Source: Devosia yakushimensis (GTDB lineage: Bacteria; Pseudomonadota; Alphaproteobacteria; Rhizobiales; Devosiaceae). Taken from it: a stretch of DNA of 64,000 nt. Location of the stretch: assembly GCF_030159855.1 (NCBI RefSeq), contig NZ_BSNG01000001.1, forward strand, positions 1,054,001 through 1,118,000. Direction: 5' to 3'. The position numbers and the translations under genes are program-made. The notes below the pieces were generated by a model that saw only the letters and a program-made list of their open reading frames with translations, was not told where the DNA came from and did not search any database. This document shows, one piece after another, positions 14,925 to 23,898 of this stretch; positions within the stretch are counted from its first letter, which is position 1, and the number at the start of each line of letters is the position of its first letter.

Positions 14925-16343
14925 ATGTCGACAGCGGATATCGGCCTGATCGGGCTGGCGGTTATGGGCTCCAATCTGGCGCTGAACATCGCCGAAAAAG
15001 GCTACACTATCGCTGTCCACAATAGGTCGCCCGGGCGCATTGACGAATTCGTCGCGGAAGCCAAGGCCGAGGGCCTGGATGGCAAGACCATTCCCAAATA
15101 CGACTTGGCCGAATTCGTGCAGACCGTGAAGGCGCCGCGCTCCATCATCATCATGGTCAAGGCCGGCAAGCCGGTGGACGAGATGATCGAGCAGCTGCTG
15201 CCGCATCTGGAAAAGGGCGACGCGATCATCGAGTGCGGCAATTCGCTGTTCACCGATACGCAGCGCCGGTTTGATTACCTTACTCCCAAGGGCATCGGTT
15301 ATCTCGGCGTCGGCGTTTCGGGCGGCGAAGAAGGCGCGCGCCACGGCCCCTCCATCATGGTGGGCGGCTCCAAGGAGCAGTGGCACAATGCCGAAGGCGT
15401 GCTGACCGCCATCGCCGCCAAGTTCAATGGCGAAAGCTGCTGCGCGTATCTGGGCGAAGGCGGCGCGGGCCATTTCGTCAAGACCATCCACAATGGCATC
15501 GAATATGGCGACATGCAGATGATCGCCGAAGTCTATGGCGTGATGCGCGACGGGCTGGGCATGAGCCCCAACGAATGCGCCGACGTGTTCAAGGAATGGA
15601 ACAAGGGTCCGCTCAATTCGTATCTGATCGAAATCACCGGCCACGTGCTGGCCGCTGTTGATGGCGAAACCGGCAAGCCGCTGGTTGAACTGATCCTCGA
15701 CAAGGCGGGCCAGAAGGGCACCGGCGTGTGGTCGGCAATCGCCGCTCAGCAGATGGGCGTGCCGGCAACGGCTATCGAGGGCGCTGTGGCGGCCCGTTCG
15801 ATCTCCTCGCGCAAGGAAGAGCGCGTGGCGGCCGAGGCCATTTACGGCAAGCGTTCGGCCGGCAAGGCTGACGTGACGCTGGCCGACCTGGAAAAAGCGC
15901 TGCTGGCGGGCAAGATCGTGTCCTATGCGCAGGGCTTTGCGGTGATCGCCAAGGCGAGCGAAGAGAATGGCTGGAACCTGCCGCTGGCGACCATCGCCAA
16001 GATCTGGCGCGCTGGCTGCATCATCCGTTCGCGGTTCCTCGATCAGATGTCGGCGGCCTATGAAAAGGGCGGCAATGTGAACCTGCTGGTGGTGCCGGAC
16101 TTCGTGACGCTGATGAAGGACGCGCATCCGAGCCTGCGCAAGGTCGTGGCGGCAGCGGCGGTCGGTGAATTCCCGATGATCTGCCTGTCGGCGGCGCTGA
16201 GCTATTTCGACAGCTACCGCCAGGCCCAGGGCACGGCCAACCTGATCCAGGGCCAGCGCGATTTCTTTGGCGCCCATGGTTTCGAGATTGTGGGCCGCGG
16301 GACCGATTTGCACGGCACTTGGCCGAGCACGCTGGGGAAGTAA
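14925..16343 (+). CDS. gnd: 6-phosphogluconate dehydrogenase, decarboxylating
   Basis: 472 residues, full family length. N-terminal coenzyme motif GLAVMGSNLA at residues 10-19, IIECGNS at about 103-109, GVSGGEEGARHGPSIMVGG and the catalytic FVKTIHNGIEYGDMQMIAE near residues 183-200. It oxidises 6-phosphogluconate with NADP to ribulose 5-phosphate and CO2. ATG 14925 follows GGAAGGA (about 14908-14914). Ends with a strong terminator (16401-16430) that lies inside the convergent gene. Confidence 0.97.
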   Translation: MSTADIGLIGLAVMGSNLALNIAEKGYTIAVHNRSPGRIDEFVAEAKAEGLDGKTIPKYDLAEFVQTVKAPRSIIIMVKAGKPVDEMIEQLLPHLEKGDAIIECGNSLFTDTQRRFDYLTPKGIGYLGVGVSGGEEGARHGPSIMVGGSKEQWHNAEGVLTAIAAKFNGESCCAYLGEGGAGHFVKTIHNGIEYGDMQMIAEVYGVMRDGLGMSPNECADVFKEWNKGPLNSYLIEITGHVLAAVDGETGKPLVELILDKAGQKGTGVWSAIAAQQMGVPATAIEGAVAARSISSRKEERVAAEAIYGKRSAGKADVTLADLEKALLAGKIVSYAQGFAVIAKASEENGWNLPLATIAKIWRAGCIIRSRFLDQMSAAYEKGGNVNLLVVPDFVTLMKDAHPSLRKVVAAAAVGEFPMICLSAALSYFDSYRQAQGTANLIQGQRDFFGAHGFEIVGRGTDLHGTWPSTLGK

Positions 16344-16380
16344 GGGCTTAGGCCAGCGGCACCCAGCCGGTTTCGGTCTT

Positions 16381-17022
16381 TTACAGCAGCGGTGAATTGA
16401 GTGGCGCGACAATTCTGTCGCGCCACTTTTGCATTGGGGTGTGCCATTTATTGCCCTGCAGCATGGCGGCGCCGATGGCGACGGGCTCGATACCGGCCTT
16501 GGCGAGCAGGCGCATGACGGCGGCCATTGAGGTGCCCGAGCTGATGACGTCGTCGATCACGGCGACCCGTTTGCCCTGAACTAGGGGCAGCATGCGCGGG
16601 TCGATGAACAGGGTTTTGGCGTGATTGGGGCTGGTGATCGAGCTCATCGGCTCGGAGAGAGCGTCGTCGTACCAGAATTTGCGGGAGGTGCCGAGCGGCA
16701 CGATGCGGGTGTGGCCGAGGCGGCGGGCGACATTGGGGGCCAGGTGCAGGCCCAAAGTGGGGACGCCGATGATGATGTCTGGTGCGAAGGGGCGCAGCAG
16801 AGTGGCGAGGCCATCTGCCAGCGCGTCGGCGACGGTGAAGCTGGCCTGGTTGATGATCAGCGAGGCGACTGCCTTGGTGCCGTCGCCGGGCAGGATGCGG
16901 ATGGGCAGCAGGAGTTGGCGTCCGTCCGGCAGGGTCGCGGGATAGGCGTCGGTGAAGCTGCCGGCGGGGGCGGCTGGCGGGGGCAGGATATCCTGCCAGA
17001 ATTGGTGCGGCAGCAGTGACAA
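16381..17022 (-). CDS. Phosphoribosyltransferase family protein
   Basis: 213 residues with a TTG start at 17022, chosen because AAGGAAAA lies 8-10 bases upstream and the frame upstream is antisense to the next gene. PRPP loop VAVIDDVISSGTS at about residues 160-172, plus a hood-like region (PDIIIGVPTLGLHLAPNVARRLG). The family transfers or releases phosphoribose; some members are regulators such as PurR/PyrR. The base is not predictable. Its 3' end contains, on the opposite strand, the gnd terminator. Proximity to the purine cluster makes a purine substrate plausible. Confidence 0.75.
   Translation of the reverse strand: MSLLPHQFWQDILPPPAAPAGSFTDAYPATLPDGRQLLLPIRILPGDGTKAVASLIINQASFTVADALADGLATLLRPFAPDIIIGVPTLGLHLAPNVARRLGHTRIVPLGTSRKFWYDDALSEPMSSITSPNHAKTLFIDPRMLPLVQGKRVAVIDDVISSGTSMAAVMRLLAKAGIEPVAIGAAMLQGNKWHTPMQKWRDRIVAPLNSPLL
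16401..16430 (+). terminator. gnd terminator embedded in convergent gene
   Basis: GTGGCGCGACA (16401-16411), loop ATTC, TGTCGCGCCAC (16416-16426), followed by TTTT: a perfect 11-bp stem in the right place for gnd, 57 bp after its stop. It is inside the coding sequence of the minus-strand phosphoribosyltransferase, where it encodes part of WRDRIVAP. Confidence 0.85.
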
Positions 17023-17095
17023 AAGCGAGGTTTTCCTTGCTGGCGGGAGGGGATTGGCCGAAAAGTCACCTATCCCAATTTGACGAGCTTGTCCC

Positions 17096-18265
17096 GTGAC
17101 TCTTCCTGACGGCAATGACCCTTTCGACCTCGACGCCATGATTGCGCTGCGGCGCGATCTGCATGCCCATCCCGAACTCGGCTTTGAGGAAGTGCGCACC
17201 AGCGCCATTGTGGCCGAGCAGTTGGAGCAGGCGGGGATTGCGGTGCATCGTGGGCTGGGCAAGACAGGCGTGGTGGGCACGCTCAAGGTGGGGAATGGGA
17301 CGCGGCGGATTGCGCTGCGGGCGGATATGGACGCGCTAGCCATGCCCGAACTTGCGGAGCGGGAGTATGGCTCGACAGTGCCCAATACGATGCATGCCTG
17401 TGGGCATGACGGGCATACGGTGATGCTGTTGGCGGCGGCCAGGCATCTGGCGCGGACGCGGAATTTTTCGGGGACTGTGCATTTCGTGTTCCAGCCGGCC
17501 GAGGAAGGGCGCGGCGGGGCCAAGGCTATGATCGATGAGGGATTTTTCGAGCTGTTCCCGGTGGATGCGGCCTATGGGCTGCACAATATGCCGGGGCTGG
17601 CGACGGACGAAATGGCGGTGGTGGCGGGGCCGCAACTGGCCTCGTCGGATAGCTGGGAAGTGGTGTTTCGCGGCATCGGTACGCATGGCGCCAAGCCGCA
17701 TCTGGGGCGCGATGCGGTGACGGCGGCGGGGCAGTTTCTGCTGGCGCTGCATACGATTGTGGCGCGGCGGGTCGATCCATTGCAGCCGGCGGTGGTGAGT
17801 GCCTGCGCGGTCAGCGCTGGGGATTTCAAGGCGCTCAATGTCATTCCTGATGAGGTGCGGATCGGGGGCACGGCGCGGGCCTATTCGGCGGATGTGCGGG
17901 ACCAGTTGGAAGACGAAATTGGCAGGCTGGCGCGTGGCGTGGCCGCGACGTTCGGGATCGAGGTGGAATATGAGTTTTTGCGCCGGATACCGCCAGTGGT
18001 GAATGATGTCGATGCGACGCGGCGGGCGCTGGCGGCGGCGCGGGCTGCGTCCGGTAAGGCGGTGGTTACCGATTTTCCGCCGTCGACTGCGGGCGATGAC
18101 TTCGCGTTTTTCGGATCGGTTGTGCCGGGGGCCTATGTCTGGCTGGGCAATGGGCCGGCGGTGGACGGAGCGCTGCACCACAATTCGCGGTATGATTTCA
18201 ATGACGACGCGATTGTGACGGGCGCGCGGTATTGGACGGCGCTGGTGGAGCAGGAGTTGCGCTAA
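17096..18265 (+). CDS. M20D-family amidohydrolase
   Basis: 389 residues, GTG start. Metal and catalytic motifs of the hippurate hydrolase/aminoacylase group: LRADMDALAMPE (74-85), HACGHDGHT with Cys102 and His104, and QPAEEGRGGAK with the Glu136-Glu137 pair, ending with GDDFAFF and HHNSRYDFND. Such enzymes cleave N-acyl amino acids or related amides; indole-acetyl-amino-acid hydrolases are also in this branch. Overlaps the convergent nucleoside hydrolase gene by 4 bp. It diverges from the phosphoribosyltransferase gene across a 73-bp promoter gap. Confidence 0.9.
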   Translation: MTLPDGNDPFDLDAMIALRRDLHAHPELGFEEVRTSAIVAEQLEQAGIAVHRGLGKTGVVGTLKVGNGTRRIALRADMDALAMPELAEREYGSTVPNTMHACGHDGHTVMLLAAARHLARTRNFSGTVHFVFQPAEEGRGGAKAMIDEGFFELFPVDAAYGLHNMPGLATDEMAVVAGPQLASSDSWEVVFRGIGTHGAKPHLGRDAVTAAGQFLLALHTIVARRVDPLQPAVVSACAVSAGDFKALNVIPDEVRIGGTARAYSADVRDQLEDEIGRLARGVAATFGIEVEYEFLRRIPPVVNDVDATRRALAAARAASGKAVVTDFPPSTAGDDFAFFGSVVPGAYVWLGNGPAVDGALHHNSRYDFNDDAIVTGARYWTALVEQELR

Positions 18266-19155
18266 GTGCGCGTCAGGCCCTCTGCCAGCAGGTCCAGCAC
18301 GCCCTTGGCATTGACGCGCAGGGCGACCTTTGTGGCGGGTTGATCTTGGGCGGGGCTGAGGGCGCCGGGGTCGTCCGTGAGATCGACGGACAGGTGGCGG
18401 GGCTCGATATCGAACAGGCTCGGTTCGAGCGCCAACAGCATGACGCAGGGGTCGTGCAGGGGGCGGCTTTCGCGGCCGGTGCCGAAATAGAGGGCGATGA
18501 TATCAGCGGCGATGTCGCCGGGCTTGGTGCCGCGCAGGGCCGTCATATAGGCGGTGTCGGCGCGGACTTTGCGGGTAACGTCGAGGGGGACCAGCGTCAG
18601 GTCGAGGCTCGCGCGGAGGACGATATCAGCGGCTTCGGGATCGGTAGCGAAGTTGAATTCGGAGCGGGGGCCGATATTGCCCGGCTCGTCCACCGCGCCA
18701 CCCATGGCGATGATCTGGCCGATGCGGGCGGCGGCTTCGGGATGCTGGGTGATCAAACCGGCGATGTTGGTCAGGGGGCCGAGGGCGAAGATATCGACGC
18801 TGCTAGCGGGTTCGGCCAGAAGCAGGTCGGCCATCCAGACGACGGCGTCGGACGGCGGCGTGGCTTGGGGCTCTGGCAAAGCGAGGCCGTGCAGGCCGTC
18901 GCTACCGTGGATGTCGGAAATGTCGATCATCCCGCGCGCAAGTGGTTTTGCAGCGCCGGTGATGACCGGGATGTCGCTGCGGCCCATGGCGGCCAGCAGG
19001 CGCCCGGCATTGCGCGTGGTGTTGTCGATGCCGATATTTCCGGCCATGGTGGTGAGCCCCAGCACCTCGAAACGCCCGCAATTGAGGGCGTGGAGGATGG
19101 CCAGGGCGTCGTCGAGGCCGGGATCGGTGTCGATGATGATGCGGCGATTAGTCAT
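18262..19155 (-). CDS. Inosine-uridine-type nucleoside hydrolase
   Basis: 297 residues. DTDPGLDDA at residues 9-17 is the calcium- and ribose-binding signature, and ALGPLTNIA and EFNFATDPEAA complete the family pattern. It hydrolyses the N-glycosidic bond of ribonucleosides, freeing base and ribose in the cytoplasm. Last gene of the operon that begins at 23657 (amidohydrolase, M20 peptidase, adenine deaminase); its start overlaps the adenine deaminase stop by 8 bp. A second, distant homologue is at 34023. Confidence 0.93.
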   Translation of the reverse strand: MTNRRIIIDTDPGLDDALAILHALNCGRFEVLGLTTMAGNIGIDNTTRNAGRLLAAMGRSDIPVITGAAKPLARGMIDISDIHGSDGLHGLALPEPQATPPSDAVVWMADLLLAEPASSVDIFALGPLTNIAGLITQHPEAAARIGQIIAMGGAVDEPGNIGPRSEFNFATDPEAADIVLRASLDLTLVPLDVTRKVRADTAYMTALRGTKPGDIAADIIALYFGTGRESRPLHDPCVMLLALEPSLFDIEPRHLSVDLTDDPGALSPAQDQPATKVALRVNAKGVLDLLAEGLTRT

Positions 19156-20947
19156 AAAGCGGCTGCAAGGTCATTTCGGGAACTTTGACCAGGCCTTTGT
19201 CGGTGATGCGGATTTCCGGGATCACCGAGAGGGGGATGAGGTTGAAGCCCATATAGGGGATGGTGCAGCCGGCGGCTTCCCAGGCGGTTTTGAGGGCGCG
19301 ATTTTCGGCGGCGACCTCGTGGACGCGCTTGTCGGAGATCAGGCCCGCGACAGGCAGGCCGACAAAGGCGGTGACCTTGCCATCCTGCACCACGACGATG
19401 CCGCCCTTGGCCGCTTCGATGGTGTCGAGGGCCAGTTGCATATCGGCTTCGTTGGTGCCGGCGAGCAGGATATTGTGGCTGTCGTGGCCGACGCTGGAGC
19501 CGACGGCGCCGTTTTTGAGGCCGAAATCCTGCAGCAGGCCATGGGCGATGCCGCCCTTGGATTTGCCGTGGCGCTCGACGACGGTGACGAAGCTCAGATT
19601 GTGCTTGTCGAGAATACTGGCCCAATCATTGGCCGGCTCGATGGCCACCTTGCGGTGGGGCAGGACGATGCCGGGCAGCTCGATGCCGATGGCATTGGCG
19701 GTGACCGGGGCGGTCGGCAGCTCGGGGGTGAGCTTGAGGCCCTTGGGCAGATGGACGGTATTGTAGGCCGCCTCGGGGTAGCGGTAGCGCTGGTTGAGGG
19801 TTTGCTCCAGCACGGGCATGACCTTGCGCTGGTCGACGACCAATTCGCCGCCATACCAGGTGCTGACCGGCTTCATGTCGTCGCCCAGCAGGACCAGATC
19901 GGCGCGGCGGCCGCCGCCGAGGCCACCGATGTCGTCGCCCAGGCCAAAGCGGGTGGCGCCATGCAGCGAGCCCATGGCCCAGGCCTGTTCGGGCTTCATG
20001 CCGAGGCGAATGGCTTCGCGGACGACCCAATCGAGGCCGAAGGTGAGCAGGTCATCAGCGTCGCGATCATCGGTGCAGACAGCGAAGCGCTTGTGGCTGG
20101 CGCCCTGCTCGGTGATGGGCTTGATGGCTTCGACGATGGAATTCCAGGGGGTGGCCGGATTGCCGCCGCGCAGAAAGACCCAGATGCCGGCGTCGATGAA
20201 ATCATTGGAGATATCGCGGTCGATGGCTTCATGCGTGTCGGTGACGCCAGAGGCGGCATAGGGGGCGACGAAATCGCGGCCATAGATGTGACCGGAAACC
20301 GGGCGGTTTCGCTTGAGGGATTCCGCGATGATGGCGTGGCTGCGCGGATCGCCCATGGCGACGGGGACGAAATCCATTTTTTCGCCCAGCGCCATAGCCT
20401 CGGGCCATTTGTCGAACAGTGCGCCAATTTTCTCGGGGGTGAGGTCGCCGCCGGCGGTTTCCAGCTCCGGGGAAGTGGCGGGCACGGTGGAGGGAACGGT
20501 CAGGAAGATCGAGAGCGGGGCAAGGCGCGCGTCTTCGAGCATGGCTTCAACGCCCGCCACGTCCATGACATTGCCGATCTCGTGGCTGTCGCAGAAAATG
20601 GTCGTGGTGCCATTGAGGAGGGCGGCTTCGGCATAGGCGCAGGCGGTGACCATCGAGCTTTCGATGTGGATGTGTGGATCGACCAGGCCCGGTGCGATAA
20701 TACCGCCCCTGGCGTCGTAGACGGCTTTGGGCGCGGGGGCCTTTTTATAGGTGCCGGCGGGGTGGATGGCGGCGATGCGGCCGCCGACCAGCCAGATTTC
20801 CTTATCATTGGCGATGCGCTCGGAATAGGTCGAGAGCATGCGGGCGCCGGTGATGACCACATCGGGGGGGGCGCGGCCCGCGGCGACGGCGGCGAGGGCT
20901 TGGGTCTGCTGCCAGAGCGGGGCGACGGAAAAGCGGGTGAGGGCCAT
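19148..20947 (-). CDS. ade: Adenine deaminase
   Basis: 599 residues from ATG 20947, with AAGGAG at 20957-20962. Metal-binding HIH at 92/94 in GLVDPHIHIESSMV, FCDSHEIGNV, then CTDDRDADDLLTFG and late VGHDSHNILLAG, all diagnostic of Ade. It converts adenine to hypoxanthine and ammonia; the enzymes use Fe or Mn. It belongs to the rhizobial-type branch (middle region SGHIYGRDFVAPYAASGVTDTHEA) and differs clearly from the second Ade-like protein at 37579. Co-transcribed with the nucleoside hydrolase gene, giving a short adenosine to hypoxanthine path. Confidence 0.94.
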   Translation of the reverse strand: MALTRFSVAPLWQQTQALAAVAAGRAPPDVVITGARMLSTYSERIANDKEIWLVGGRIAAIHPAGTYKKAPAPKAVYDARGGIIAPGLVDPHIHIESSMVTACAYAEAALLNGTTTIFCDSHEIGNVMDVAGVEAMLEDARLAPLSIFLTVPSTVPATSPELETAGGDLTPEKIGALFDKWPEAMALGEKMDFVPVAMGDPRSHAIIAESLKRNRPVSGHIYGRDFVAPYAASGVTDTHEAIDRDISNDFIDAGIWVFLRGGNPATPWNSIVEAIKPITEQGASHKRFAVCTDDRDADDLLTFGLDWVVREAIRLGMKPEQAWAMGSLHGATRFGLGDDIGGLGGGRRADLVLLGDDMKPVSTWYGGELVVDQRKVMPVLEQTLNQRYRYPEAAYNTVHLPKGLKLTPELPTAPVTANAIGIELPGIVLPHRKVAIEPANDWASILDKHNLSFVTVVERHGKSKGGIAHGLLQDFGLKNGAVGSSVGHDSHNILLAGTNEADMQLALDTIEAAKGGIVVVQDGKVTAFVGLPVAGLISDKRVHEVAAENRALKTAWEAAGCTIPYMGFNLIPLSVIPEIRITDKGLVKVPEMTLQPLYD

Positions 20948-20952
20948 ATGGT

Positions 20953-22335
20953 CTACTCCTTGAAGGCGTGGAGGATGCGCACCCAGGAGCGGATGCCTTT
21001 GTGGAAGCTGGAGAGGTCGTATTTTTCGTTGGGCGAGTGGATGCGGTTGTCGAAGCGGGCGAAGCCGATCAGCATGGAATCCATGCCGAGGCGTTTCTTG
21101 AACTCGCCCAGAATGGGGATGGAGCCGCCCGTGCCGGCGAGGGCCGTTTCGCGGTTCCATTCGGCGGTAAGGGCGGCGCGGGCCTTGGTGAGCAGGGGAC
21201 CATCGAGGTCCATGATCTGGGCGGGCGCGGCGGCATAGGCCTTGAAGGTGACGCTGCAATCGGCCGGTAGCAGATCGGTTACGAATTGGCGGAACAGGGC
21301 GCGGATGCGGTCGGGGTCCTGGCCCGCGACGAGGCGGAAGCTGAGCTTGGCGCTGGCCTGGGCGGGGATGACGGTTTTGAAGCCATCGCCGGTATAGCCG
21401 CTCCACACGCCATTGATTTCGCAGGTGGGGCGGGCCCAGACCTGTTCGAGCACTGAGCGGCCGGTTTCGCCGGCGGGGACGGACAGGCCGACATCGGCGA
21501 GGAATTTTTCGGCGTCGAAGGGGAGGCGGTTCCACTGGTCAAGAATGGCCGCGGGAACATCCTCTACGCCATCGTAGAAGCCGGGGATGGCGACGGCGCC
21601 GTCGTCGCTGCGCAGCTTGCCGATAATGGTGCCGATCAGCTGGGCTGCATTGCGGGCGGCGCTGCCGAACATGCCGGAATGCAGGTCCCGATCGCCGGCA
21701 GTGATGGTGAATTGCTCGCTGACAAAGCCGCGCCACATGGTGGTGATGGCGGGGGTGTCGTGGTCCCACATGTCAGTGTCGCAGACCAGGATCGTGTCGG
21801 CCTTGAGGTCTTCGGCATTGGCTTCGAGGAATGGCCCGAGCGAGGGACTGCCGGCTTCTTCCTCGCCTTCGAACAGCATGGAAATACGGATCGGTAGCGT
21901 GCCGGTTACTTCTTTGTAGGCGCGGCAGGCCTCGATGAAGGTCAGCAATTGGCCTTTATCGTCGGAGGCGCCGCGGCCCAGGATGAAGGTTTCGCCATCC
22001 GGCTGCGGGGCCAGGGAGGGCTCGAAGGGGGGCGTGGTCCAGAGGGCGAGAGGATCGACGGGCTGGACGTCGTAATGGCCGTAGAACAGCACATGGGGGC
22101 CGGCGATTTTGGGGCCGTGGCCGACGACCATGGGATGGCCCGCCGTGTCGCGGACGGAGGCGTCAAAGCCGATATCGGCCAGTTCGCTCGCGAGCCATTC
22201 GGCCGCGCGGCGGCAATCGTCCTTGTAATGCGGTTCGGTCGAGACCGAGGGGATACGGATCAGCTCGAAGAGGCGGGCGAGGCTGTCGTCGAGATTGGCA
22301 TCGACGGCGTCGAGAATGGCGGTGAGTTCGGTCAT
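20953..22335 (-). CDS. M20 family metallopeptidase (dipeptidase-like)
   Basis: 460 residues. GHYDVQPVD gives His87 and Asp89; GRGASDDKGQ (120-129) supplies the bridging aspartate; FEGEEEAGSPSL carries the catalytic glutamate pair near 157-160; RDLHSGMFG is the dimerisation-domain signature. This matches the M20 dipeptidase/CNDP-like group. A role within purine salvage is not obvious; hydrolysis of an N-carbamoyl or peptide-like ring-opened product is possible. The ATG overlaps the stop of the upstream amidohydrolase (ATGA); ade starts 5 bp later. Confidence 0.88.
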   Translation of the reverse strand: MTELTAILDAVDANLDDSLARLFELIRIPSVSTEPHYKDDCRRAAEWLASELADIGFDASVRDTAGHPMVVGHGPKIAGPHVLFYGHYDVQPVDPLALWTTPPFEPSLAPQPDGETFILGRGASDDKGQLLTFIEACRAYKEVTGTLPIRISMLFEGEEEAGSPSLGPFLEANAEDLKADTILVCDTDMWDHDTPAITTMWRGFVSEQFTITAGDRDLHSGMFGSAARNAAQLIGTIIGKLRSDDGAVAIPGFYDGVEDVPAAILDQWNRLPFDAEKFLADVGLSVPAGETGRSVLEQVWARPTCEINGVWSGYTGDGFKTVIPAQASAKLSFRLVAGQDPDRIRALFRQFVTDLLPADCSVTFKAYAAAPAQIMDLDGPLLTKARAALTAEWNRETALAGTGGSIPILGEFKKRLGMDSMLIGFARFDNRIHSPNEKYDLSSFHKGIRSWVRILHAFKE

Positions 22336-23657
22336 CGGGCAGCCTCGTCGATGCGGGTCATTTCGGCCTTGAATTCGGTGGCGATCTGCATGGCGTCGCG
22401 CAGGGTCTTGTGGGGATCGAGCGTCTGCACCTGCCGGTCGCGCATCAGCCAGCGGCCGGCGACCAAAGTGTCGGTGACGTCACTTGGCATGGCGGCGAAA
22501 ACCAGCATGGAATAGGCGTCGTAAATCGGATGCAAGCGCGGGGCGGCGAGGCTGATGCGGATCAGGTCGGCCTGTTTGCCGGTTTCGAGCGAGCCGGTTT
22601 TGAGATTGAGGCTCAGCGCGCGGGCGCCTTCGATGGTGGCCATGCGGACCACGTCGAGGGCGGGCAAGGGTTTGCGGGAACCGCCGAGCAGTTTGGCGAA
22701 CATCGAAACGGGGGCGAACTGGCTGAACAGGTCCAGCGTATTGCCGCTCATGGCGCCGTCGCTGCCGATTCCGGTGGGAATGCCGGCATTGCGCAGCTTT
22801 TCGACCGGGGCGATGCCGCGGCCGGCCTTGCCATTGGAGCGCGGATTGGTGACGGCGCAGACCTGGGCTTCGGACATCATGGTGATATCGGCGTCGTCCA
22901 GTTGCAGGCAATGGGCGCAGATGAGGTTGGGCTTGAGTAGGCCCGCGTCGCGGGTGACGGCGACGGTGGACTGGTTGTGGTTATCGCGGGCCCAGGCGAC
23001 TTCCAGCGTGCTTTCGGCCAGATGCATCTGGACGGGCACGCCGGGGTGGTCGGCGGACCAGCGGGCGACGCGCTCCATGACCTTCAGGCCCGTGGAATAG
23101 GGGGCGTGGGGGGCGATGGAGGGGGTGACCAGAGCGTGGCCGGCAAATTCATCGACCAGTTCCTCGACGCGGGCGAAGCCTTGGTCGAAGTCCTTATGGT
23201 CGGGCGGGTCGAAATCCGCCAGCGTCTGGCCGACAATGGCGCGCAGGCCCGATTGGGCGGCGACGCGGCCGACTTCGGTTTCGAAATAATACATGTCGGC
23301 GATGGTGGTGACGCCGCCCTGGATCATTTCGAGCGCCGAGAGGGCCGAGCCGGCGCGGACCATTTCGGGGGTGACGAATTTGCGCTCGAGCGGGAGGATG
23401 TAGCGATAGAGACGGTCATCAACGTCTTCGCCCAGGCCCCGGAAGACGGACATGCCCATGTGGCAATGGGCGTTGACCATGCCGGGCATGACGATATCGC
23501 CGTTGCAGTCGATGATTTCGGCGTTTTCCACTGTGGGCGGGGTGCCGGAGCCGAGGGCGGTGATGGTGTCGCCGTCGATCTGCAGCCAGCCGGGGCGGTG
23601 CTCGGTAAGGGCGTCGTCAAGGGTGAGGAGCCAGGCGTTGGTTAGGATTGTGGTCAT
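22332..23657 (-). CDS. TRZ/ATZ-family amidohydrolase (MtaD/SsnA-like)
   Basis: 441 residues from ATG 23657; upstream in-frame sequence lies in a palindromic repeat and is excluded. Metal ligands: HCH (64/66) in PGMVNAHCHMGM, HAPY, HLAEST, AHCLQL and GSDGAMSGN. These define the branch containing 5-methylthioadenosine/S-adenosylhomocysteine deaminase and other aminopurine or triazine hydrolases. Deamination of an aminopurine or nucleoside is the likely job, given that it leads an operon with ade and a nucleoside hydrolase. A second member is at 34972. Confidence 0.85.
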   Translation of the reverse strand: MTTILTNAWLLTLDDALTEHRPGWLQIDGDTITALGSGTPPTVENAEIIDCNGDIVMPGMVNAHCHMGMSVFRGLGEDVDDRLYRYILPLERKFVTPEMVRAGSALSALEMIQGGVTTIADMYYFETEVGRVAAQSGLRAIVGQTLADFDPPDHKDFDQGFARVEELVDEFAGHALVTPSIAPHAPYSTGLKVMERVARWSADHPGVPVQMHLAESTLEVAWARDNHNQSTVAVTRDAGLLKPNLICAHCLQLDDADITMMSEAQVCAVTNPRSNGKAGRGIAPVEKLRNAGIPTGIGSDGAMSGNTLDLFSQFAPVSMFAKLLGGSRKPLPALDVVRMATIEGARALSLNLKTGSLETGKQADLIRISLAAPRLHPIYDAYSMLVFAAMPSDVTDTLVAGRWLMRDRQVQTLDPHKTLRDAMQIATEFKAEMTRIDEAAR

Positions 23658-23689
23658 GGGGTTGGCCGTAATGCGTGCGTAAAGCGAAG

Positions 23690-23815
23690 CGACCCCCACC
23701 CTAGCCCTCCCCTCAAGGGGGAGGGGACGATAGAGCCGCAAATGCTGTGAGCTTTAGATCGCGATGATTGAGAGGCCTCCCTCCCCCTTGAGGGGAGGGT
23801 TGGGGTGGGGGTGGT
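23690..23815. repeat. REP-like inverted repeat, CCCTCCCC type
   Basis: Left arm 23690-23725 and right arm 23779-23812 are complementary over 34 positions with two mismatches; each arm also folds on itself around CCCCTCAAGGGGG. It lies between the PotA-like gene and the next operon, and fills half of the 241-bp gap. Two members of a related family occur at 51281 and 56433. Confidence 0.85.
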
Positions 23816-23898
23816 CGTTGTGTGGCAGGATAGCGCCACGACCTTGCAGTTTGCCCTTCGACTAAAGCTCGGGGGGCTCACTATGAGGTCTATTTGCA

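Noticed and set aside
14856..16412. 518-codon minus-strand frame opposite gnd
   Set aside because: His/Arg/Ala-rich text without a domain, no ribosome-binding site; gnd on the other strand is certain.
18554..21238. Very long plus-strand open frame opposite ade and the nucleoside hydrolase gene
   Set aside because: Composition (Gly/Asp/Ala-rich, no domain) and exact opposition to well-recognised genes show it is a high-GC antisense frame.
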